From positions 4,059,796-4,123,795 of the forward strand of contig NZ_JH719942.1 in assembly GCF_000275825.1 (NCBI RefSeq): 64,000 nucleotides of DNA, written 5' to 3'. Below the pieces are notes generated by a model. That model saw only the letters and a list, made by a program, of their open reading frames with translations, did not search any database and was not told where the DNA came from. The position numbers and the translations under genes are program-made. This stretch comes from Saprospira grandis DSM 2844. Lineage in GTDB: Bacteria > Bacteroidota > Bacteroidia > Chitinophagales > Saprospiraceae. Of the stretch, positions 1-7,220 are shown in pieces (the first letter of the stretch is position 1; each line of letters opens with the position of its first letter).

Positions 1-20
1 GTTTGCTATAAATGATATGG

Positions 21-42
21 GCCGATGGTTTCAACCATCGGC
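21..42. repeat. perfect palindrome with GGTTTCAACC centre
   Basis: A 22-bp inverted repeat (GCCGAT on the left, ATCGGC on the right) surrounds the self-complementary core GGTTTCAACC. Related palindromes with the same core but different arms lie at 79-98 and 238-260. It could form a hairpin in RNA; no gene is nearby on the left within the window. Confidence 0.7.
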
Positions 43-78
43 TCATATTTATTGTGTTTAGTATGGCCGCATTTGTTG

Positions 79-98
79 CTGTAGGTTTCAACCTACAG
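79..98. repeat. perfect palindrome with GGTTTCAACC centre
   Basis: A 20-bp inverted repeat with arms CTGTA and TACAG around GGTTTCAACC. The core matches the palindrome at 21-42 but the arms are different and again complementary to each other. Confidence 0.7.
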
Positions 99-180
99 GC
101 CCATATTATACAGGACCCTAAGGCCTTGGCCCTAGGGTTCCTATGAAATTTATGGGGGAGAAAAACAACCCTTGTTCAAA

Positions 181-207
181 GCGGTAGAGGATTTTAATCC
201 TCTCCGC
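181..207. repeat. hairpin, GAGGATT/AATCCTC type
   Basis: An inverted repeat running from GCGG..AGAGGATT to AATCCTCTCCGC with a very short loop. It lies between the second and third GGTTTCAACC palindromes, and nothing coding is recognised here. Function unknown. Confidence 0.55.
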
Positions 208-237
208 ACTATAGATGTAGAATGGGGTTGTTGCATG

Positions 238-260
238 GCTGCTGGTTTCAACCTGCAGCC
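238..260. repeat. near-perfect palindrome with GGTTTCAACC centre
   Basis: Arms GGCTGCT and TGCAGCC around the GGTTTCAACC core, with one mismatched pair. It is the third member of the set at 21-42 and 79-98 and directly precedes a GC-rich repeat element. Confidence 0.6.
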
Positions 261-268
261 ACAGCTAG

Positions 269-424
269 CAGGCGGCGAAGCCGCCGCAAAGGAGCGAAGC
301 GACTGGCCTAGGGGCCTGAAAGGGGGCCGCGTAGCGGCAGACCAAGCCAGCTTGCTGGCGCAGGGCCGAGCAGACCTGCGAGCCCTGCAAGGGCCCGGCC
401 GCCCTAGGCGGCAGGCCCCAAAAA
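269..424 (-). repeat. GC-rich modular hairpin element, copy 1
   Basis: Reverse-oriented copy of the dispersed family. The core reads in reverse as GAGCAGACCTGCGAGCCCTG. Stems visible are GGCGGC-GAA-GCCGCC, GCCAGC-TT-GCTGGC and GCCGCC-CTA-GGCGGC. The outer end is GGCCCCAAAA. It fills the space before the WYL regulator gene. Confidence 0.85.
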
Positions 425-606
425 AAAGAAAAATCGAACAATAAAAAAAGGGCCAAGATAACTTGAACCCTTGCTTAGGTTTGGGAAAGCCTTTTAGGGG
501 AGGCTGCATGGCCCTGAAAAAGGCGCCGAGGGCAAAAGAAAGGCGGGGCTGTCCATCCTATCTGGAAACAATTTCTTATTTTGGACAGAAATCAAAAAAA
601 AATGCC

Positions 607-1623
607 ATGCCCACAAACAAAAATGCTTTATTGCGTTATCAAGTGTTGAATAATTGTTTTGGAAACCCCTACCGAAAGTATTTTATACAAGACCTTATTG
701 CTGCGGTTAATGATGCCTTGGCCGATGAGGGCTGTAAGGTGGGGCGAAGTCAGATTTATAATGACATTAAGTACATGGAAAGCGAGTTGGGCTATCGGGC
801 GCCAATCAAACGCCTGCGAGAGGGGCATAAGGTTTATATGCGCTATGATCCCATAGATTTCTCGATTCATAAAACGCCTTTGGGGCCCAAAGAAAATGCA
901 CAATTAGAAGATGCCCTGAATATTTTGGAGCGTTTGGAGAGCTTTCAGAGCTTCGATTGGTTGACAGAGCTCTTGCCCAAGATTAAGCAGAAACTAGGCT
1001 TTGCTCGCCCCGAACAAGCCTCCATCATCTTTTTTGATGAAAATAAAGACTATCAGGGGCTAGAGCATTTGCGTCCCTTGTTTACAGCAATAAAAGAAGA
1101 GCAGTGTTTGCGTATTGCCTACCAAAGTTTTCGGGAAGAATCGGGAAAAGAGGAGTTCAATTTTCATCCACAGGTACTCAAACAATACAATAAGCGCTGG
1201 TTTGTTTTTGGGCGAGATGAAGACCGAGATTTTGACTATCGCAATTTGGCTCTAGACCGCATCCATAAGTTAGAGGATAGCCTTTTGGCCTATAAAAAAG
1301 TGGAAATTGACTGGGAAAATGATTTCTTTAAGGACATCATTGGGGTGTCTAAGGATTGGGAGCAGCAAAAAGAAGTAATAGAAATTTGGGTGGCGGCCGA
1401 ACAAGCGCCCTATACCGAAAGTAAACCCATTCATTCCTCTCAAAAACTGCTAGAGCGTAGAGAGGATGGCAGTATTGTGATTAGCCTAGAGCTGCGCCCC
1501 AATTATGAACTGCAACAACAACTGCTGATGGCGGCCGAAAAATATAAGGTCTTATCACCAGCCTCTTTACAAACTTTATTATACCATCGCCTCAAAAAGG
1601 CGGTAGAGCGTTACGAACCCTAA
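607..1623 (+). CDS. WYL-domain transcriptional regulator
   Basis: Predicted DNA-binding regulator of 338 residues. The N-terminal part (about residues 1-80) looks like a winged-helix domain with a recognition-helix-like stretch around QIYNDIKYMESELGY. The middle and C-terminal part carries a WYL domain: the LRIAYQSF strand, the FHPQVLKQYNKRWFVFGRD block and the ALDRIHKL segment are typical. WYL domains bind nucleotides or other ligands in many bacterial regulators, often near defence or stress genes; the ligand here is unknown. The open frame extends upstream to 463, but that extension runs out of non-coding sequence and is basic and low-complexity, so the ATG at 607, directly before MPTNKNALLRYQ, is preferred. 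The next gene begins 10 bases after the stop, so the two may be co-transcribed. Confidence 0.85.
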   Translation: MPTNKNALLRYQVLNNCFGNPYRKYFIQDLIAAVNDALADEGCKVGRSQIYNDIKYMESELGYRAPIKRLREGHKVYMRYDPIDFSIHKTPLGPKENAQLEDALNILERLESFQSFDWLTELLPKIKQKLGFARPEQASIIFFDENKDYQGLEHLRPLFTAIKEEQCLRIAYQSFREESGKEEFNFHPQVLKQYNKRWFVFGRDEDRDFDYRNLALDRIHKLEDSLLAYKKVEIDWENDFFKDIIGVSKDWEQQKEVIEIWVAAEQAPYTESKPIHSSQKLLERREDGSIVISLELRPNYELQQQLLMAAEKYKVLSPASLQTLLYHRLKKAVERYEP

Positions 1624-1633
1624 ATCTAGTCCT

Positions 1634-2476
1634 ATGCGATTCCTTAGCCTTTTATTTTTGCTTTTTGGCCTTGCCGCCTGCAATTTGGACCTCCCTTCTG
1701 CGGATGATCCTAGCTTTTCTAGCCTAGAGTATTTTTATCTGGCCCAAGAAAAACACAACCACGGAAAGTTTGATACGGCTTATGTACTATATACCGCAGC
1801 CATCGAAGCCATTCCGGAAGAACCCGAATTTTATTACGAAAGAGGACGCTTGCTCTATGATATGGACCGCTATAAAGAGGCCCTAGCCGATTATGCCCAA
1901 GCGATTAAGTTGGATGAAAGTCAGGCCAAATACTATCATGCACAAGCCGTTATTTATGCCGAAGAAGAGCAGTTTGATTTGGCCCTGCCCGCTTTGCGAA
2001 CAGCCGTAGATATTAGTCCCGAAAATGCAAGCCTTCACTCGCTTTTAGGAGATATTCATTTGCAACAAGGCGATACCTTGGGCGCCCTAGATGATTATCA
2101 GGCCTTTTTGCGTTTGCAACCTCAACGGCCCGACTTTAGAGACAAGCTGGCCAGTATTTACTATAGCCTAGGCAATATGAAAAGAGCCCGAAAAGAGGCA
2201 GAGTTGGCCCTGCGCATGGATGATAAAAATGCAAATTATTATTATACTTATGCTCTTATTCTTAGCGAGCTTGGAGAAGACGCCCTAGCTTTGGACGGCT
2301 GCCGAAAAGCCCTAGAATTAGATCCCACCCAACGCGATTTCTATTATCTGGCCGCTGTCATGGCACTCAATATGGGCGAAAATGCCGAGGCTTGCGATTA
2401 TCTGCAAAAAGCAGCCGAGGCCGGCGATGAGGATGCCGCCGAACTACAGGCAGAATACTGCGCTCAAAATTCTTAA
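1634..2476 (+). CDS. TPR-repeat lipoprotein
   Basis: A 280-residue protein with a lipoprotein signal peptide: MRFLSLLFLLFGLAAC ends in a lipobox with Cys16 as the expected lipidated residue. After it come about six tetratricopeptide repeats, for example the blocks starting EFYYERGRLLYDMDRY, AKYYHAQAVIYAEEEQF, ASLHSLLGDIHLQQGD and NYYYTYALILSELGE. TPR lipoproteins of this kind act as periplasm-facing scaffolds, but no specific partner can be named. The stop codon lies one base before the ATG of the acetyltransferase gene, so the two are probably translated from one message and may be coupled. Family assignment is firm; role is unknown. Confidence 0.85.
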   Translation: MRFLSLLFLLFGLAACNLDLPSADDPSFSSLEYFYLAQEKHNHGKFDTAYVLYTAAIEAIPEEPEFYYERGRLLYDMDRYKEALADYAQAIKLDESQAKYYHAQAVIYAEEEQFDLALPALRTAVDISPENASLHSLLGDIHLQQGDTLGALDDYQAFLRLQPQRPDFRDKLASIYYSLGNMKRARKEAELALRMDDKNANYYYTYALILSELGEDALALDGCRKALELDPTQRDFYYLAAVMALNMGENAEACDYLQKAAEAGDEDAAELQAEYCAQNS

Positions 2477-2477
2477 G

Positions 2478-3569
2478 ATGATTGTTTATCGTGCTATCCG
2501 ACAGCGAGAAATGACCGACTTTTTGGCCCAGGACCCCAGTTTTGCTGGGGCTGGGCCTATTGCGATTAGCCAAATTCGTGGCGCTTCTCATGCCGCAAAT
2601 CCCCAAGCTGAAGCCGAGGACGTTTTGCTCCTTTTGGCAGAGGAAGATGGACTGTTGGTCGGCTATTTGGGCGCCTTGCCCAACCGTTTGCAGGGAAAAG
2701 TAGGAGAGGAGCGCTTTGCTTGGTTGTCTTGCCTCTGGATTGACCCCAATATGCGGGGAAAAGGCTTGGCCAAATCGCTTTTGGAGCAGATGTATACCGC
2801 CTGGTCGGGCCGCCTGATGATTACGGAGTTTACTCCCGCCGCCAAGGGACTCTACGACAAAAGTGGCTATTTCCAAGATTTGGCCCAACCCAAGGGCCTC
2901 CGTCTTTATTTGTATAGCCCCTTAGCTAAGGTGCTGCCCAAAAAAGATCCCAAAAAATGGCGGCCCTATTTGCCCCTCTTCAATTTGTTGGAACAGCTGT
3001 CTTTTGCCCCCCAAAATATGCGCATGCTCTTTTTGGCCAAAGGAAAATACCGCTGCGAGTCCAACAGAAATTGGCGGCCCGAAGCCAATAACTTACTGCG
3101 CGAGCAAAAAGAGGGCTTTCTTCGGGGACCCAAAGATTTTGACTGGATATTAAATTATCCCTGGCTGCAAGAAGGTCCAGAAGATGAAGCGGCCAAACGC
3201 TATTATTTCTCCAGCAAAGCCAAAAGTCTGGACAATGGCTACCTCTATTTTTATGAGGGCCAAACCCTAAAAGCAGTCGTTTTGTATTTGTTGCGAGACG
3301 GCCATTTGCGCCTGCCTTATGTCTTTATGCCCCAGGCCGATGCCAGCGAGCTCGTTCGCGCACTACTGTTTTGGATGCGCCAAAAACGAGTCATTTATCT
3401 AACCACTTATCAAGAACAGCTGCTCAAGGCCCTGCAGGCCAAGAAATGGCCCTTTTTGGGCAGCCGCCCCCAAGCAAGACATTACATTATTGCGCATCCC
3501 TTGGCCAAAACCCTAGATGATCAGCCTTTTTCTATTCAGGATGGAGATGGCGATGCCGCTTTTACTTAA
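2478..3569 (+). CDS. GNAT-family N-acetyltransferase, two-domain
   Basis: A 363-residue protein starting at the ATG one base after the preceding stop; a longer in-frame start at 2382 would run inside the TPR gene. Residues 1-160 form a GNAT fold: the LWIDPNMRGKGLAKSLLEQM stretch matches acetyl-CoA binding motif A, with the (R/Q)GxGxA-like loop RGKGLA, and is followed by EFTPAAKGLYDKSGY, typical of motif B. The C-terminal half (about 200 residues) is not recognised but has the look of a second, degenerate acetyltransferase-like domain. Substrate unknown. The open frame ends 366 bases before the convergent antiporter gene, with repeat sequence between. Confidence 0.8.
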   Translation: MIVYRAIRQREMTDFLAQDPSFAGAGPIAISQIRGASHAANPQAEAEDVLLLLAEEDGLLVGYLGALPNRLQGKVGEERFAWLSCLWIDPNMRGKGLAKSLLEQMYTAWSGRLMITEFTPAAKGLYDKSGYFQDLAQPKGLRLYLYSPLAKVLPKKDPKKWRPYLPLFNLLEQLSFAPQNMRMLFLAKGKYRCESNRNWRPEANNLLREQKEGFLRGPKDFDWILNYPWLQEGPEDEAAKRYYFSSKAKSLDNGYLYFYEGQTLKAVVLYLLRDGHLRLPYVFMPQADASELVRALLFWMRQKRVIYLTTYQEQLLKALQAKKWPFLGSRPQARHYIIAHPLAKTLDDQPFSIQDGDGDAAFT

Positions 3570-3581
3570 TGATTGCATTTT

Positions 3582-3860
3582 TTAGTCCCTCAACTTTTTC
3601 TGGTCTAACTCAGGGTTTCCTCTCCTCCCTATAAAAGGATCTATCTTATTTTCTTTATCCATTGATTTTAAAGGGGATTTGGGGCCCGCGGCCGGCTAGC
3701 CGGCCGCCGCTATGCTTCGGGGCTCGCAGGTCTGCTCGGCCCTGCAGCCGCCTCTGGCGGCTTTGGTCTGGCCCTTCGGGCCACCCGCTCCGCAGCGCTG
3801 GGCCAAAGGGCTCTTGGCGCTAAAGGATAAATAAAACATTAGTCCCTCAACTTTTTCTGA
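3582..3860. repeat. about 280-bp direct repeat, left copy
   Basis: Starts and ends with the motif TTAGTCCCTCAACTTTTTCT and encloses a GC-rich hairpin element at 3678-3804. It is nearly identical to 5473-5753, with small differences near each end of the interior (for example AAAGGGCTCTTGGCGC against AAATGAGGCTTGGTGC). The two copies flank the antiporter gene in the same orientation. No gene is seen in 3570-3935. Confidence 0.9.
3678..3804 (+). repeat. GC-rich modular hairpin element, copy 2
   Basis: Forward copy of subtype A (GGGGCCCGCGGCC start, CCGCTATGCTTC before the core). Stems are GGCCGGCTAGCCGGCC, GCCGCC-TCT-GGCGGC and GGCCC-TTC-GGGCC. Confidence 0.9.
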
Positions 3861-3935
3861 CCTATTTGGGCCAAAATAAATCTCAATAGAATTTTGCTAG
3901 GGTAGAGGGGCTGTTGAGAAAGCAGCAAAGCCGTT

Positions 3936-5387
3936 TTAGCCCAACTCCATTTGCAAACTGGCTAGATCTTCGGCTTTGCTGGCTAGCAATTGTAGGGTGT
4001 CGCCAGCTTCTATTTTAGTATGAGCGGTAGGGACCAAATATTGCTGTTTTCGGATAATTAGGACCACCATACAATCGGCAGGAAAGTGAATATCGGCCAA
4101 CTTTTGATCAATTAAAGGACTTTCTGCAGAAATGTAGACCTCTGCAGTTTCTACCTTACTTTCTTCCTCTAGCGCCAAAGAACGAGCCTGCGTTAAAGCA
4201 GATACTTTGAGGTCTACCAAACCCAATAAACGGGCAAAAAAGGGAATGCTCGTGCCCTGCAATGTAATAGAAACTAAGGTGAGAAAAAAGACCAAATTGA
4301 AAATGAGATTAGAGGACTGAATGCCCATGACCATCGGAATGGTGGCAAAAACAATAGGAGCCGCCCCGCGAAGCCCCACCCAAGAAATAAACAATTTAGA
4401 TTTAAAATCGAGTTTGGTCCAAGACAAACTGACAAAAATACTAATTGGCCGAGCAATGAACATTAGGAAAAAGGCCAAGGCTAAACCCATGGGCCAAACG
4501 GCCAAGAGTTGAGAAGGAAAAACTAAAAGGCCCAAACTCAAGAAGAGAATGATTTGCATCAACCAGGCAAAACCATCAAAAAATTGTCGAATACTCAGCT
4601 TCTGAGTCAATTGACTATTGGCCAAGAAAACAGCAGACACATAAACCGCCAAAAAACCATTACCAGACAAGAGCTCGCTACAAGCATAGGCCAAAAAACT
4701 AAGCGAAAGGGCCAAAACGGGATACAAGCCCTTAAAATCTAAGCGAATATTGTTAATTATCCATTTGCTCAACCTGCCCATAAGGTAACCAATTAAAACA
4801 CCCACAACTAATTGCAAAAGTAGCTGTATTAGGGCCGGAGCCAAACTCATATCGCCTTTCAACACCGCTGCAGCAAGCAAACTAGTCAGAAAATAAGCAA
4901 CAGGGTCATTACTCCCGCTCTCTAACTCCAAAATAGGCCGAATCCCATGCTTTAAATGAATATTGGTCGAACCCAAAATAGAAAAAACAGCCGCAGCATC
5001 AGTTGAGGATACAATAGCGCCCAATAAAAAAGCGTCCAACCAACTCCAATCAAAAAAATAATGAGCAAAAATTCCCACAGCCGCCGCCGTAATAAAAACG
5101 CCCAAGGTCGCTAAGGTCAATCCTTTGCCCAAAACCAAGCGAACAGCTCCCCAACGAGTATCTAAACCCCCCGAAAATAAAATGATGTTTAAGGCAATGA
5201 TGCCTATAAATTGAGCCAACTGAGAATCATCAAAGTAAATGCCGCCAAATCCCTCAGAACCCGCTAACATACCCACCAATAAGAATAAAATTAAGGTGGG
5301 TAAACCTAAGCGAAAAGAGGTTTTCCCAGCCAAAACACTGAGCAACAATAAGAGCGCCCCAGAAAAAATAATGTGTACCGTATCCAT
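3936..5387 (-). CDS. potassium/proton antiporter, CPA1 NhaP2/CvrA type
   Basis: Inner-membrane cation/proton antiporter of 483 residues. Residues 1-390 hold about a dozen hydrophobic helices, including the LILFLLVGMLAGSEG and NIILFSGGLDTRW segments and the AIVSSTDAAAVFSIL stretch; the SSTDAA and later SGSNDPVA motifs are hallmark ion-binding positions of the CPA1 family. The C-terminal 80 residues (from about VETAEVYISAESPL) form a TrkA-C-like cytoplasmic domain ending with DTLQLLASKAEDL, as in potassium/proton antiporters of the NhaP2 group. It stands alone, flanked on both sides by a nearly identical direct repeat. Potassium specificity is inferred from the TrkA-C domain. Confidence 0.88.
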   Translation of the reverse strand: MDTVHIIFSGALLLLLSVLAGKTSFRLGLPTLILFLLVGMLAGSEGFGGIYFDDSQLAQFIGIIALNIILFSGGLDTRWGAVRLVLGKGLTLATLGVFITAAAVGIFAHYFFDWSWLDAFLLGAIVSSTDAAAVFSILGSTNIHLKHGIRPILELESGSNDPVAYFLTSLLAAAVLKGDMSLAPALIQLLLQLVVGVLIGYLMGRLSKWIINNIRLDFKGLYPVLALSLSFLAYACSELLSGNGFLAVYVSAVFLANSQLTQKLSIRQFFDGFAWLMQIILFLSLGLLVFPSQLLAVWPMGLALAFFLMFIARPISIFVSLSWTKLDFKSKLFISWVGLRGAAPIVFATIPMVMGIQSSNLIFNLVFFLTLVSITLQGTSIPFFARLLGLVDLKVSALTQARSLALEEESKVETAEVYISAESPLIDQKLADIHFPADCMVVLIIRKQQYLVPTAHTKIEAGDTLQLLASKAEDLASLQMELG

Positions 5388-5472
5388 CTTTAACTATTTA
5401 GGCCGCTATAATAGTTATTAAATAGAATAGTCATATCTATATAAGTTAATATTTGGATTACTTTAATAGTTT

Positions 5473-5753
5473 TTAGTCCCTCAACTTTTTCTGACTTAAC
5501 TCAGGGTTTTCTCTCCTCCCTATAAAAGGATCTATCTTTTATTTTCTTTATCTATTGATTTTAAAGGGGATTTGGGGCCCGCGGCCGGCTAGCCGGCCGC
5601 CGCTATGCTTCGGGGCTCGCAGGTCTGCTCGGCCCTGCAGCCGCCTCTGGCGGCTTTGGTCTGGCCCTTCGGGCCACCCGCTCCGCAGCGCTGGGCCAAA
5701 TGAGGCTTGGTGCTAAAGGATAAATAAAACATTAGTCCCTCAACTTTTTCTGG
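5473..5753. repeat. about 280-bp direct repeat, right copy
   Basis: Second copy of the repeat at 3582-3860, same orientation, bounded by TTAGTCCCTCAACTTTTTCT at 5473 and 5732 and containing a GC-rich hairpin element at 5571-5700. The pair brackets the antiporter gene like a composite unit, but no transposase is associated. Confidence 0.9.
5571..5700 (+). repeat. GC-rich modular hairpin element, copy 3
   Basis: Forward subtype A copy with the same stems as copy 2 (GGCCGGCTAGCCGGCC, GCCGCC-TCT-GGCGGC, GGCCC-TTC-GGGCC), as expected for a duplication of the whole 280-bp unit. Confidence 0.9.
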
Positions 5754-6366
5754 CTGCATGGGACCACTTTTAGGCCGTCAGATCGCTTAGGCAAATGAGG
5801 AGAAGTTTGCCTCCTTAGTTTAGGCTAAAAAATTAGGATTTGACCAATAATCGCCTAGGGACAAGCCCCTAGGCTAATCTAAATGCAGTCAGCCCTAAAG
5901 GGCCTCAAAAGTAGATCAACATTAAAATACTTATCGCAGAGAAGACGCCTAGCTAGGATGAACAAAATAAGTTTAAAACATTAGTCCCTCAACTTTTTCT
6001 GGTCTATTTGGACCAAAAAGGCAATACAAGCAGCCTTAGTCAAAATGGCTTTGTTTTACTGATTTATTGATCAGACAACCAAGGACTTAGCCGCTGAAAT
6101 GTTTATAAATAATAAGTTTCCGCCTTTTTAGGCAAAACAATCCGCATTTGCATCTGCCTCCACCCAAAGCCCTAAACAATTTGTAAAGAAGGATTTAGGC
6201 TATTTTTTCTTTAAATTATTATTAGTCCCTCAACTTTTTCTGGCCTATTTAAAGAAAAATGATGTAAACGAAATTTTAAAATCAAAAATGAGCGTCGTAT
6301 AAGGCGGGTAGCGTTATGCTAGATAGCTGGGAGAATATTGTTTGGTAGTGGGAGAGAGGGGGACAA
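5754..6366. other. gene-free stretch with two further edge-motif copies
   Basis: No convincing reading frame is seen here. Two more copies of TTAGTCCCTCAACTTTTTCT begin at 5981 and 6222, so copies starting at 5473, 5732, 5981 and 6222 are spaced 259, 249 and 241 bases apart. The sequence between the last three is not recognisably similar. A short hairpin CCTAGG-GACAAGC-CCCTAGG lies near 5855-5875. Confidence 0.6.
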
Positions 6367-6370
6367 AAAA

Positions 6371-6401
6371 AAAGCCCGAACTAAACTTTAGTTCGGGCTT
6401 T
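6371..6401 (-). terminator. terminator downstream of the HNH cassette
   Basis: A 14-15-bp perfect stem (AAAGCCCGAACTAAA and its complement) with almost no loop, followed on the minus strand by a run of T residues. It lies 17 bases beyond the stop of the second HNH gene. Confidence 0.9.
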
Positions 6402-6417
6402 GGGGGCTGGTTTGCTT

Positions 6418-7218
6418 TTACATAGCTTCAATTAGATTTTCAATAACTTGACTAGCCATTAAGGAGAATTCACTTGAAGAGGCTAAATAAGTTTGTTGAA
6501 TTTCAGACAGTTCAAAATCCTTGCTTAATTCTAGTTTGAGAGATAAAATTACTGCAGCTCTAGCATCAACAAGGCCTTCACGCCCTAGACCATAAATATC
6601 TATTGTTGCTTGAGCTTTCCTTAAATCTTCAGGGCTAAGTCCTAAAGAAGGTTTAACTGTTCCATCTTCTTTAAAAGATAGGAATTTTCCAAAGTCAATG
6701 TTTTTTGTAGGATTAAGTAGAAGAGGTTCTTCATCGACTTCAGCTCCTTGACCAGCGCTTCTAAGTCCTCTAGTACTTTCTTCCACTAGAGGAAACCAAG
6801 ATCCTTTCCCTGTGCCTGACTTGTTACACCCTGGACAACTTGGTAATAAATTATCCCAATCACAGGCTAACCAATAGTAACCCGTATCTGGAATAACCGT
6901 GTTGCTGAGTTTATTTTGAGCTCTGTCTTTACTTGCATCCCATGTTTTTAGAGGACCTTTGGGTCTAAAATGTTCAATTTCAATGTCATTTGTCCTCATT
7001 ACCGTTTCACAATAAGCGCATTTTGAGTAGTAAACATCATTCTCTCTATAACTTCTAAACCCTTTACGTAATGCATTTGCGTATCCTCTATAAACAAATT
7101 TATACTTTCTTGTGTCTAGAATAGTTTTAAGTACTTTTAGTTCATTAAACAGCTTTTTTTTATAGCGATCAGATGCGTAAAACTTAGGCTTATTCTTCCC
7201 TTTATCTATAAAAATCAT
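6418..7218 (-). CDS. HNH endonuclease, PtuB/TIGR02646-like
   Basis: A 266-residue protein with the layout of the HNH family found beside retron and Septu ATPases. Visible residues are a zinc knuckle CAYC at 67-70, the catalytic-loop motif IEHFRPK at 81-87 (His83), WDNLLPSCPGCN at 121-132 with the second Cys pair (128, 131), and a PLLLNP block near 165-170. It follows the HNH-ATPase fusion gene with a 2-base gap, which suggests translational coupling, and is followed by a strong terminator, so the two form a closed operon. Its first 60 residues are basic. The expected role is nucleic-acid cleavage licensed by the ATPase partner, probably in antiviral defence; that role is inferred from the Septu family. 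The locus is AT-richer than its neighbours, suggesting transfer. Confidence 0.85.
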   Translation of the reverse strand: MIFIDKGKNKPKFYASDRYKKKLFNELKVLKTILDTRKYKFVYRGYANALRKGFRSYRENDVYYSKCAYCETVMRTNDIEIEHFRPKGPLKTWDASKDRAQNKLSNTVIPDTGYYWLACDWDNLLPSCPGCNKSGTGKGSWFPLVEESTRGLRSAGQGAEVDEEPLLLNPTKNIDFGKFLSFKEDGTVKPSLGLSPEDLRKAQATIDIYGLGREGLVDARAAVILSLKLELSKDFELSEIQQTYLASSSEFSLMASQVIENLIEAM

Positions 7219-7220
7219 GT

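Noticed and set aside
150-509. Apparent reading frames of 60-120 codons through the GC-rich elements, for example at 150-509, 10510-10716, 16450-16824, 34321-34743 and 45645-46058
   Set aside because: These frames arise because the repeats lack stop codons in several frames. Their predicted proteins are Arg/Ala/Pro-rich and recur wherever the element occurs, with no start signals and no neighbour logic.
3582-6242. The regularly spaced 21-bp motif as a CRISPR array
   Set aside because: Spacing of 240-260 bp is far too long for spacers, the repeats are not flanked by cas genes, and large parts of the intervals are themselves repeats.
5754-6366. Possible tRNA or small RNA gene in the gap after the antiporter repeats
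   Set aside because: No cloverleaf with a T-loop GGTTCRA block and no CCA end could be drawn; only short local hairpins are present.
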